Assembly (NCBI RefSeq): GCF_900107665.1
Contig: NZ_FNQT01000005.1
Coordinates: 1 to 64,000 of the forward strand
Direction of reading: 5' to 3'
DNA from: Haloplanus vescus
GTDB taxonomy: Archaea > Halobacteriota > Halobacteria > Halobacteriales > Haloferacaceae
DNA: 64,000 nucleotides
Shown here: piece after piece, positions 15,590 to 22,665 of the stretch
Layout: every line of letters begins with the position of its first letter
Numbering within the stretch: position 1 is the stretch's first letter
Made by a program: the position numbers and the translations under genes
Notes under the pieces: generated by a model
Database searches by the model: none
What the model saw: only the letters and a program-made list of their open reading frames with translations
What the model was told of the DNA's origin: nothing

Positions 15590-16273
15590 GTGACGAAGTT
15601 CAGCTTGGAGATCGTCGCTAAAAACGACAAAGTAAAGATCAATCTCCCGGGTGATCGGACGTTCGGTATCACTTCCACTTCTAGTGGGGCTGCGTTCATC
15701 CCGGACTGGAACGATCGTCATTTGACTTGGGCGGCCGACGAGGATACGGGTGCGCCGTTCCAGCACGTCACCGACGAGACGCGAGAGGAGCCAGTCGCGA
15801 AGGTCGAGTACGGGTCCGAGGACGAGTACCTGTACGAGATGTACAGCGCCTACGGCGCGTTCGGTCAGTTGAAGCCAGCGAACTGGGTGAACGCCGATTA
15901 TCTCTGGGAACTCGACGTGGATGCCTACGGTGAGGTCCTCGAGGAGGCCGGTGTCATGGAGCGTAGCGACACCCGGCTGTGGTTCAGCTTTACCCGCCTG
16001 AAAGAGTTCATCGAGGACCTGGCCGACGACAAGGAGGCGTTCGTCGAGTTCTTCGATCGTGTCTACGATAAGGTCGAGCAGCGCGAAGCGTGGGAGAGCG
16101 ATTCACGCCTCTTCTTCACGCCCGGCCTGGAGAATCTGGTCCTGCAGCGACCGGACGGGTACGTGATGGAGCTGCCGATGGCGGACCCAGTCAACGTGTT
16201 CGACCGAATGCGGAGCGCCCGTTCTGTCGACGTGATGTGCCAGATGTTCAAGGATCCGCCTCTTTCGGCCTGA
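15590..16273 (+). CDS. Unknown partner of the hypermodification-like gene
   Basis: A 227-residue protein starting at a GTG (15590). A nearby ATG at 15583 is in another frame and gives only a short peptide. The N-terminal third looks beta-stranded (FSLEIVAKNDKVKINLPGDRTFGI), the middle is aromatic (YEMYSAYGAFGQLKPANWVNADYLWEL), and the rest is helical and acidic. No cysteine ligand, membrane segment or known motif is visible. The 45-bp spacing behind the previous gene suggests one transcript. I do not recognise the family. Confidence 0.65.
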   Translation: MTKFSLEIVAKNDKVKINLPGDRTFGITSTSSGAAFIPDWNDRHLTWAADEDTGAPFQHVTDETREEPVAKVEYGSEDEYLYEMYSAYGAFGQLKPANWVNADYLWELDVDAYGEVLEEAGVMERSDTRLWFSFTRLKEFIEDLADDKEAFVEFFDRVYDKVEQREAWESDSRLFFTPGLENLVLQRPDGYVMELPMADPVNVFDRMRSARSVDVMCQMFKDPPLSA

Positions 16274-16469
16274 TACGCGAGTCAACAAAGGACGGTCCGA
16301 CAGTTACAGGTCGCGCGGCTGGACGCCTACCTGATGGACCTATAAGAGGTGGACGAGACGCCGGAGAAGATGACGACGGGAGGAACACGCCGATAACAGC
16401 GTCCACGCTAAAATTAGTGTTGAGTGTCAACGAGGCCCTGGCCTCACCAGTCCACAGTTGACAGCCCAC

Positions 16470-17138
16470 TCAGTCCAGACGGTCGAGCGAGCCATAGAGT
16501 TCCTCGTTCTGAATGTGGGTACAGAACTGTGCGCAGAGCCGACAGCAGTCCGCGGCGTCGGTGAACGTCCGAACACTGGCGTCCCAGCGCGCGTGGACGG
16601 CGCCAAGCATCGCACTTCGAACCGATGGTTCGGTTGCGACCATAATCCGTCGCGCACGCGCAGGTGGTGTTGCATCGGCTGCCGGCCCCTGCATTCCAGC
16701 TGTTGATAGAATATCCTCAAGGACGCTCCCGATCTCGATCCCGACACCGAGGTTGTCGCCGACCTGTGGAGCGATGAAGATCGTTGCATTACTCGCTTGC
16801 GCAAAGGCGATACTCTGTGTGGCGGCATCCATCTCGTCGAGCGGAATCCCGACGTCGATTGCGAGAAAGGCATTAAACCCGCGGTCGCGGAGGCAGTCCC
16901 GCGTCTCCTGTAGGAGCCGCAAGACCTCGTCTTCGGCGTACTCGCCGTTGCTCTCGTCCCACGTCGCAAACGATGGGGCATCGGTTTCGACATCGGCGTC
17001 CGTCGGCAGCAGCGCGTCGACGTCGAATGTCCGATATGGGCCCATCAGATAGACGAGCAACTGTTCCCGCCGGACTGGAGCGAGTGCATCTGAATCACCG
17101 GCGGCACGGGGGAGATTATCGATAATCCGTTGCCGCAT
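16470..17138 (-). CDS. Haloarchaeal DUF7509-like Rossmannoid protein
   Basis: A 222-residue protein whose first 150 residues resemble nucleoside deoxyribosyltransferase or SLOG folds: VYLMGPYR at strand one, then LRDRGFNAFLAIDVGIPLD, then ASNATIFIAPQVGDNLGVGIEIG, where the Glu sits in the usual nucleotide pocket. The tail carries a cysteine cluster (CCRLCAQFC) that could bind metal. It is divergent from an ArsR-type regulator gene, and a TATA box (17162-17171) lies about 25 bp before its ATG. The name DUF7509 is from memory of haloarchaeal annotations. Enzymatic activity on NAD or nucleosides is a guess from fold. Confidence 0.6.
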   Translation of the reverse strand: MRQRIIDNLPRAAGDSDALAPVRREQLLVYLMGPYRTFDVDALLPTDADVETDAPSFATWDESNGEYAEDEVLRLLQETRDCLRDRGFNAFLAIDVGIPLDEMDAATQSIAFAQASNATIFIAPQVGDNLGVGIEIGSVLEDILSTAGMQGPAADATPPARARRIMVATEPSVRSAMLGAVHARWDASVRTFTDAADCCRLCAQFCTHIQNEELYGSLDRLD

Positions 17139-17161
17139 TCGACTCGTCGATTCGGAACGGC

Positions 17162-17171
17162 AGTATATAAA
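17162..17171 (-). promoter_or_regulatory. TATA box of the DUF7509-like gene
   Basis: The minus strand reads TTTATATACT about 25-33 bp before the ATG at 17138, a classical haloarchaeal TATA position for a leaderless message. Confidence 0.55.
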
Positions 17172-17194
17172 TATCGGTGTTTTCAGAAATATTC

Positions 17195-17210
17195 TAGTCG
17201 AGAACGACTA
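17195..17210. promoter_or_regulatory. Palindromic operator TAGTCG-AGAA-CGACTA
   Basis: A perfect 6+4+6 palindrome lies in the 112-bp divergent intergenic region between the Rossmannoid gene and the ArsR-like regulator, 41 bp before the regulator ATG and close to the TATA of the opposite gene. It is a natural binding site for a winged-helix dimer; binding is inferred. Confidence 0.5.
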
Positions 17211-17250
17211 AGTACGTGGCGTCCCAACGTAGGATCTGAGGCACCCCCAA

Positions 17251-17643
17251 ATGTCCGAAACCGATCGCCAGCCAACAGAGGAGGTTCGTCAGCCGGACCC
17301 GCCGCTTCCCGAGGATAGCGGGCTGACGCTCGAGGAGTATCTCGCTATGCAACAGGCGGTCGGCCACCCGACGCGGTTCCGGATCCTCCGCACGCTCGTT
17401 GCCAACGACGAACTGAGTGCTGCCGATCTCAAGGCCGCGGTCGATGTCGAATCCCACAATTTCCACTACCATCTCGACGAACTGGTCGATGTCGGGCTCG
17501 TCGACAAGCGCCAACGACGGACCGCTGACAGCCAGGGTTTTTACACGTACTATCGGCCGACTGCAATGGGGCGGGGGATTCTCGAGCACGGTGTCGAGGA
17601 GCTGATGCGCCGTGAACGGGAATTCAACGACGCCTATTCGTAA
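17251..17643 (+). CDS. ArsR-type winged-helix regulator
   Basis: A 130-residue protein with an ArsR-like winged helix from about residue 30: AVGHPTRFRILRTLVANDELSAADL, then FHYHLDELVDVGLVDKRQ with a wing at FYTYYRPTAMG. No CxC or other metal site is present, so it is not a metal sensor of the classical kind. It is divergent from the Rossmannoid gene with a palindrome between them, a layout typical of a regulator controlling its neighbour and itself. Confidence 0.8.
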   Translation: MSETDRQPTEEVRQPDPPLPEDSGLTLEEYLAMQQAVGHPTRFRILRTLVANDELSAADLKAAVDVESHNFHYHLDELVDVGLVDKRQRRTADSQGFYTYYRPTAMGRGILEHGVEELMRREREFNDAYS

Positions 17644-17742
17644 GCTGTCGTAGGATTCTCTGTCTGTTTTGTTCCCAATGCCTATCGGAACTTTTGCCGG
17701 GTTTCAGCACTTCCTATCGCCAACCAACAAACACGGTTTGCT

Positions 17743-17990
17743 AAATCGGATTGATCTCTTCCGCAACCATTAGAACGTCTCTGCAATCCGTCTCGTGGCT
17801 GCTGTGGAGCTTCACTACTACGAGTATTGATCCATCGATTACTCAGGTGGTCGTCGTCACTGTGCCACTGGTCACCTCCTGTTCCTGTCTGGCGTCGTGT
17901 AGATAGTCGAACGACCATCGTGCCTCGGTCTGGCGGGAATCCGAGGCAGTTCACCACCCCGATTTCTCATATCGGAATGGCTGGACAATG
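17743..17990 (-). pseudogene. Decayed nucleotidyltransferase fragment
   Basis: The DNA here is recognisably related to 6460-6690 in the intact nucleotidyltransferase gene: matching blocks include GATCTCTTC, GCTGTGGAGCTT, CCATCGAT, GTCGTCGTCACTGTGCC, TCACCTCCTGTT and GACCA followed by GTGCCTCGGTCTG, in the same order and spacing apart from small indels. The copy is broken by frameshifts and lacks the GG...D-x-D core and the 3' end. It shows that a second toxin-like locus once lay here. No associated winged-helix gene remains. Confidence 0.75.
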
Positions 17991-18179
17991 TCGATATCGC
18001 ACACCATTAGGGTAATGTGAATAATGTAGATTCTGTATATTGCATTCCTTGGCGCTCGAAGGTTGTAGTGATCATTGTGATGAATGTGTGCGGAATGTAG
18101 AGCCAAAAATAGCTAGGAATGTGTTTCACTTCCACCCCGCTTACTCAGCCTTTATGTTACTTCATTGCTAGAATTAGAT

Positions 18180-18542
18180 ATGGTCAGTTCACCATCTGAG
18201 GACAGCGGTTACGCCTATTCTTGGGCAAAGGCAAAACGGTTAGCACGCGAGCAAGGGTACGGAGTAAAAATCACCGTTCCGAAGACTGCCGAACTTACGC
18301 TCCCTCCGGGATTCGAGCGTTCGTATTGGTCGATCGAAGCTGGTGCAGAGGCGGTGTACCGGGATCAGCGAGAGACGGATAGCTTCCAGATCCGGAAGTA
18401 CGAGGATGAATGGACAATCGAATTAGACCGCCACAACCCAGAGACCGGCAATGCGATCGCCCACGGGATCTATGATGCACCGAAGTATACCCTGGCCGCT
18501 GTCGGAATTGCAGGTGCAGCCGTTAGCAGCTTTAGTTCTTAA
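18180..18542 (+). CDS. Small haloarchaeal protein paired with SinR-like gene
   Basis: A 120-residue protein from the ATG at 18180 (MVSSPSED), preceded at about 25 bp by a TTTATG box; a TTG at 18165 is less likely. The N-terminal segment (YAYSWAKAKRLAREQGYGVKITVPK) is basic and helical, the middle is strand-rich, and the last 20 residues are hydrophobic (YTLAAVGIAGAAVSSF). Three bases separate it from the SinR-like gene, so they form one unit. The function is unknown; a toxin-antitoxin role is possible but unsupported beyond gene size and pairing. Confidence 0.6.
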   Translation: MVSSPSEDSGYAYSWAKAKRLAREQGYGVKITVPKTAELTLPPGFERSYWSIEAGAEAVYRDQRETDSFQIRKYEDEWTIELDRHNPETGNAIAHGIYDAPKYTLAAVGIAGAAVSSFSS

Positions 18543-18545
18543 GAC

Positions 18546-18830
18546 ATGACGGTTTACGAGATCAGTTACGATCTACACGAACCGGGACAGGACTACGAAG
18601 AGATCCACGAGGCGATCGAGTCCCTAGGTCCGACATTTGATGCTCTTGAGTCCACCTGGTTGGTTGACGTTTCAAACAAAGGCGCGGGTGATATCGCCGA
18701 TGAGCTGACTGGTGTCACCGACACGAATGACTCAATCGTCGTAACCCAAATCCCAAAGAGTGGTGGAGGAAGGTGGGCGTATCGTAATGTCTCAGGTGGT
18801 CTTGGAGATTGGTTTGATGAGCACCTGTAG
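18546..18830 (+). CDS. SinR/Cas2-like ferredoxin-fold protein
   Basis: A 94-residue protein beginning MTVYEISYDLHEPGQDYEEI, with a later LESTWLVDV strand and DSIVVTQIP strand. This is the pattern of SinR-like stand-alone relatives of Cas2 and VapD, small alpha/beta dimers. Cas2 relatives can be structural or nucleases; the catalytic Asp at the end of strand one (YD) is present here. No cas genes or CRISPR arrays are in the window, so it is not an adaptation protein. It follows the 120-residue protein with a 3-bp gap. Confidence 0.6.
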   Translation: MTVYEISYDLHEPGQDYEEIHEAIESLGPTFDALESTWLVDVSNKGAGDIADELTGVTDTNDSIVVTQIPKSGGGRWAYRNVSGGLGDWFDEHL

Positions 18831-18908
18831 CAGTTAGACCGATCTCTCTTACAAAAAGTAGAGGTGTGCTCTTACCGATGAGAGTTTGCCAATCTGACTC
18901 TACCTAGA

Positions 18909-19153
18909 TAATGTAGATTGTGTAGATTATGTTTAAATAGTAGAGATCGAGAAAAATGAGGATTGTGCTTAAAATTTGAATAATGTACAAAATGTAGATT
19001 GTGTAGATAGTGCGCCCAATTTGTCTGACGCAGAATTAACATGGGTGAACTTCATTAACCGCGTATGAGCAAGGCAAAACTCACATTATCAACGAAACGT
19101 GCACAATTTCCAAAACCTACACAATGTGTATTGCCTACAAAATGTACAAAATC
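18909..19153. repeat. AT-rich iteron-like repeats upstream of parA
   Basis: Repeated units related to AATGTAGATTGTGTAGAT occur at 18909-18931 and 18991-19008, with shorter or inverted forms at 18981-18988 and 19117-19153 (CCTACACAATGTG, CCTACAAAATGTAC). Similar units lie further out at 18022-18039 (TAATGTAGATTCTGTATA) and 20572-20597, past the parA partner gene. The 347-bp stretch 18831-19177 has no gene and is far more AT-rich than its surroundings. Such repeats beside parA usually serve as a partition site or replication iterons. No replication initiator gene is visible here. Confidence 0.6.
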
Positions 19154-19177
19154 CACCTATTGCGGGGGTGCTGACTC

Positions 19178-20050
19178 ATGAGTGCTGACGAGTTTGAAGG
19201 ACTTCCTGGAGCAGCTGTCTCGTTGCTCAAGGGGGGTGTAGGAAAATCCACGATCGCGCTCAACATCGCTGATCGACTCGCTGCTCGTGGCCATGAGACG
19301 GTACTATTGGATCTTGATAAGGACGGGCACATGACGACCCAGCTTGGGTACGACGATGCGTACGACCGCGATGCGAACCTCGGTGACGCCCTTATCGATG
19401 GTGAAGACCCCGAAGACCTGCTTATCGAGACGGACTTCGGCGTTCACCTCCTCCCGTCGAGTAACGAACTCGAGAACGTCGAGACGAGGCTGAAGGACGA
19501 ACGGTTCGCAGACGTGAAGCTTCGGCGGAATGTCGTCGATCCACTCATCCAAAACGGATACGACTTCGTGATAATTGATGCCGCCGGCGGCCGTGGGAAA
19601 CTCTCCGATAACGCCCTCATCGCCGTCCAGCGCGTTATAATCCCGCTGATCCCGCGTGCTGGCTCGATCAACGGCCTCAATAAGATGATTGAACGCCAGA
19701 TCTCCCCAATCCGGGAGAATATCGGGTTAGATATCCTCGCAGTCACTCCGAATATGATTCGCGAAACGATGGGGCAACACAACGAGCATCGGACTCTCGT
19801 TGAAAATCTCAACCGAGAGTTCGGTTCGTTCGTCCCTGAGTACGCCCGTGTGGATCCGGAGATCTTCAATGCTCTCGATGAATCGGGACGCACTATCGAT
19901 AGTATCCCGAAGCCAGGGATTCGCGAACGGACTGCGATTTCTCGTGCTTTCAAACAAGGAATGCCCGTCTCGGAGTTCGACGAAGATTGTGACCAGATCC
20001 CTAATTTCGACCACTTAGCGGACCTCGTGGAGGAACACAGCCATGCCTAA
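19178..20050 (+). CDS. parA: ParA-type partition ATPase
   Basis: A 290-residue ParA/Soj ATPase. The deviant Walker A is KGGVGKST (Lys18 signature, Lys23), the switch I-type DLDKDGHMTTQLG follows, and Walker B is FVIIDAAGGRG. ParA moves plasmids or chromosomes through ATP-dependent DNA binding and a ParB-like partner bound at a centromere. The next gene overlaps by eight bases and is the natural partner. AT-rich repeats directly upstream are the likely centromere and may serve autoregulation. It marks this block as part of a replicon or an integrated plasmid. Confidence 0.88.
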   Translation: MSADEFEGLPGAAVSLLKGGVGKSTIALNIADRLAARGHETVLLDLDKDGHMTTQLGYDDAYDRDANLGDALIDGEDPEDLLIETDFGVHLLPSSNELENVETRLKDERFADVKLRRNVVDPLIQNGYDFVIIDAAGGRGKLSDNALIAVQRVIIPLIPRAGSINGLNKMIERQISPIRENIGLDILAVTPNMIRETMGQHNEHRTLVENLNREFGSFVPEYARVDPEIFNALDESGRTIDSIPKPGIRERTAISRAFKQGMPVSEFDEDCDQIPNFDHLADLVEEHSHA

Positions 20051-20528
20051 TGAGGACGACCGTTTCGGGGATGTCGCTGAACAGCTCAAACAAACGGAGG
20101 ACGGAGCTGAATCGGACGACGACGAACGTACTGACACCCAGGATGAACCGCAACCGGATGAAGAGATAACTACTGAGAACACAGAGTCGGTGACTGAGTC
20201 CATTCCTGAGCAGGATGAGGAGGATGTGGACGAATCCACCGGTGGACCGGCCTTCTCCTTTGATGAGACCGATATGCACGGCTTCTATGTCCGGGAGGAC
20301 ACGTGGGATGGCGTCACCCGGATGCGATCATCGGTAACTGCTGCGTGCTCTATGTTTGATGTTCCCGAATTTGAGGGAAGAGAGTTTCAAGATGCGTGTC
20401 TCCGGGTAATTGCGGACCACGGTGATGAGGTCGCCCTCCAGATCCTCCGGGAGCGTGGTATCGAAGCCGATGAGGAACGTGTTCAGGAAGTTGTGGAGAT
20501 GCTGAGCGAGCAAGCTACGAACGACTAA
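20043..20528 (+). CDS. ParA-partner protein, acidic N terminus
   Basis: The first 75 residues are a disordered acidic tract rich in Asp, Glu and Thr. The last 90 (FYVREDTWDGVTRMRSSVTAACSMFDVPEFEGREFQDACLRVIADHGDEVA) are helical and probably bind DNA or ParA. It lacks a classical ParB motif. The eight-base overlap with parA and the flanking repeats suggest it is the centromere-binding partner of this locus. Recognition rests on context only. Confidence 0.6.
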   Translation: MPNEDDRFGDVAEQLKQTEDGAESDDDERTDTQDEPQPDEEITTENTESVTESIPEQDEEDVDESTGGPAFSFDETDMHGFYVREDTWDGVTRMRSSVTAACSMFDVPEFEGREFQDACLRVIADHGDEVALQILRERGIEADEERVQEVVEMLSEQATND

Positions 20529-20908
20529 CATTGGATTTGGGTGATTTCCCTCATCATTTAGATTTCGTGCGCATTGTACATTATGCAGATTGTGAGCAAG
20601 CCATCTGCTTGCAGTCTCGCGATTATTCTCGGAACCGGGTCCGAACGGCGGTCACGGCTTTGGTATAGCGGCATATGATTTATACCGTTGGCCAAATCCG
20701 AATTTCGGGGGATAGAACCCTTCTATCATAGGAAAAATTGTTATGAGACTTCTGTCACCGGTGGTCCTGATTACGCCGGTAATCACGACCACTTTGAAGT
20801 ACCCCGCCGCCGTCGGTGAAGCACGAATGCTGCAACCGCCTCACGACGGCGCTTCCCCCAGGGTAGAGGCACCGAGACCGGGCCCGCAGGACGGTGGAGG
20901 GCCGGTGA
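20529..20908. other. Intergenic region before the integrase
   Basis: This 380-bp stretch between the parA partner and the integrase has no supported gene. It contains a repeat unit resembling those before parA (20572-20597) and a 32-bp dyad (20761-20792). AT-rich DNA on the left changes to GC-rich DNA at about 20800, which may mark a junction between two pieces of DNA of different origin. Confidence 0.5.
20761..20792. repeat. 32-bp interrupted palindrome
   Basis: The order is GTGGTC, two bases, GATTAC, GCCG, GTAATC, two bases, GACCAC. Both arm pairs are perfect. It lies 117 bp before the integrase ATG and is a candidate recombinase or regulator binding site, or an attachment-site core. Confidence 0.6.
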
Positions 20909-22135
20909 ATGCCTGACCGAGCGCTTTCGACACCGCTCGACGACAGCTTCGAGCGCTACCTCCAGGACAAGGGGAAGGGCCGCGGTGGCGACGGCGGGAA
21001 CTATCGACGAAACGCTGGACGCGAACTCGAGCGATTCGCCGAGTGGGCCGCCGGCGACCGCGGTGCCGACGACTGGACCGGGATCGTCCCCGACGACGTC
21101 GACCGGGGGCCGACCTTCGACGATCTCGACGAACGCGTGTTCCGGGAGTACGCCCGGCATCTCGGTGGAGATCGGGGACTCAAGCAGAACACGGTACAAA
21201 CCTATTACCGCTATATCTCTGCGTGGTGTGGCTGGTGCGTCAACGAAGGATATCTCGAAGCACATTACGCGCAGCGGGCCAGTGCGATGGCGCCGTTGCC
21301 GGAGGACGACGGCCGCAAGCCCGGCGACCAGCAGGCCTGGACGTCCGAACAGCGCCACGCCCTCACCCGCCACGTCGACGAACGGGCCCGCGACGCCGTC
21401 GAGGCGTACACGACACTCCCAGAGGATACTGACCCCCTCGACAAGCAGCGAGCGCGCTACGCAGCGCTGAAGGCGGCTCGTGACCGGGCGCTGGTGTTCG
21501 TTCTCGCGTACACAGCTGTCCGCGTCGGGGAACTGCTCCGGGATCCGAACGACCCGCGCCGGCGCGGCGTCCGCTGGGAGGACCTCTCCCTCGACGATGG
21601 GAGTATGGACGTCTACCGGAAGAAACAGCAGTGGGACGCCGCCAGTCTCCCCAATCCGGTGATTTCGCCGCTGCGGAGCTACCGCCAGCTGATGAACCCA
21701 CCGACGGAGCGGTGGCCGGTGTTTCCGACGTTCGATCAACGGACGCTCGCGGAGCTCGTCCGGGAAGAACTCGCCGACCGAGGGGAACCCCCAGAAGCAA
21801 TTGCTGAGCGGCGTGCGGAGTACGCTCGCGACCTGCTGCTGGCGCTCGATGAGGACATTCGGCCGCCGTCGATCACGACGGACGGCGCACGGTCGATTCT
21901 CCAACGACTCTCGGAGGCCGCAGAGATCGACATCGACCATCCAAAACACGATTACCTCGCTCCGCACGGCGGTCGCCGAGGGATGGGTGAGGTGCTTGTC
22001 CGGGCGTTCGGGTACACGGTGGCGGCCCGGTATCTCGATAACTCAGAGGAGATGGTTCGGGAGCGATATTCGCACATCGAGGCCGGAGAACTCGGTGACG
22101 TTGCAACAGAGGCGCTCTCAGAATTTGATGGGTAA
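20909..22135 (+). CDS. XerC/D-like tyrosine integrase
   Basis: A full-length 408-residue tyrosine recombinase. The N-terminal SAM-like core-binding domain spans roughly 10-130 (FREYARHLGGDRGLKQNTVQTYYRYISAWC), and the catalytic domain carries Arg-I in LAYTAVRVGELL, a Lys in the beta-hairpin, H-x-x-R as PHGGRRGMGEV and the nucleophile Tyr in VRERYSHIE. Haloarchaeal relatives act in element integration or dimer resolution. It follows parA and a 32-bp dyad, and a hairpin terminator lies just after it. Codon use is GC-rich compared with the parA block, suggesting a separate origin. Confidence 0.88.
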   Translation: MPDRALSTPLDDSFERYLQDKGKGRGGDGGNYRRNAGRELERFAEWAAGDRGADDWTGIVPDDVDRGPTFDDLDERVFREYARHLGGDRGLKQNTVQTYYRYISAWCGWCVNEGYLEAHYAQRASAMAPLPEDDGRKPGDQQAWTSEQRHALTRHVDERARDAVEAYTTLPEDTDPLDKQRARYAALKAARDRALVFVLAYTAVRVGELLRDPNDPRRRGVRWEDLSLDDGSMDVYRKKQQWDAASLPNPVISPLRSYRQLMNPPTERWPVFPTFDQRTLAELVREELADRGEPPEAIAERRAEYARDLLLALDEDIRPPSITTDGARSILQRLSEAAEIDIDHPKHDYLAPHGGRRGMGEVLVRAFGYTVAARYLDNSEEMVRERYSHIEAGELGDVATEALSEFDG

Positions 22136-22151
22136 TTAACGGTACTCCCAG

Positions 22152-22169
22152 GTGCCGAGTTTTCGGCAC
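22152..22169 (+). terminator. Hairpin after the integrase
   Basis: GTGCCGA-GTTT-TCGGCAC forms a perfect 7-bp stem with a 4-nt loop, starting 17 bp after the integrase stop and 35 bp before the UspA ATG. It is well placed to end the integrase message. Confidence 0.5.
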
Positions 22170-22203
22170 TACACTCTTCTCAGCACCTCTCGAACTCTAT
22201 CGT

Positions 22204-22632
22204 ATGCCTGACAACGTTCTCGTCGCCTTGGACGGCTCCCCGCTTGCCGAGCGTGCACTCATATACGCACTCGAGACCTTTCCGAACGCCACGATTACCA
22301 CCATTTACGTCATCAACCCGATCGATTCGGTAATCGATGTAGAGGCCGGTGGCTTGCCAGTCGCAGAGGACTGGTACGATACCGCCCAAGAGCGGGCGAC
22401 CGAGATTCACACAACTGCGACGGATCTCGCAGCGGAACACGATATTGTACTCGATACTGTCACTGAAGTCGGGAAACCAGCGCGTGAGATTCTCGACTAC
22501 GCTGCCGACAACGGCATCGACCAGATCGTTATGGGTAGCCACGGTCGGTCAGGCTTAGACCGGACGTTCCTCGGAAGTGTAGCCGAAACAGTCACTCGAC
22601 GAGCACAGATCCCGGTAACCATCATTGGATGA
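22204..22632 (+). CDS. Universal stress protein, UspA family
   Basis: A 142-residue UspA-fold protein starting NVLVALDGSPLAERALIYAL. It contains the ATP-binding signature G-x2-G-x9-G-S/T as GSHGRSGLDRTFLGSVAE followed by VTRRAQIPVTII. Such proteins bind ATP or AMP and respond to stress. The metal-ATPase gene begins 33 bp downstream, so the two may be co-transcribed; stress-metal coupling is a plausible reading. Confidence 0.88.
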   Translation: MPDNVLVALDGSPLAERALIYALETFPNATITTIYVINPIDSVIDVEAGGLPVAEDWYDTAQERATEIHTTATDLAAEHDIVLDTVTEVGKPAREILDYAADNGIDQIVMGSHGRSGLDRTFLGSVAETVTRRAQIPVTIIG

Positions 22633-22665
22633 AAGCCTCGACTCGTATGCCGAGATTAGGAGCGG

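Noticed and set aside
17682-17957. 91-codon minus-strand frame as a gene
   Set aside because: It runs through the nucleotidyltransferase remnant in a different frame, so it is part of a pseudogene.
18909-19153. CRISPR-like repeats
   Set aside because: The units are unevenly spaced, variable, partly inverted and have no regular spacers; no cas genes are present. Partition or iteron repeats fit better.
20783-21967. 394-codon minus-strand frame
   Set aside because: It is antisense to the integrase with all its motifs and has an Arg/Val/Pro-rich composition typical of shadow frames in GC-rich DNA.
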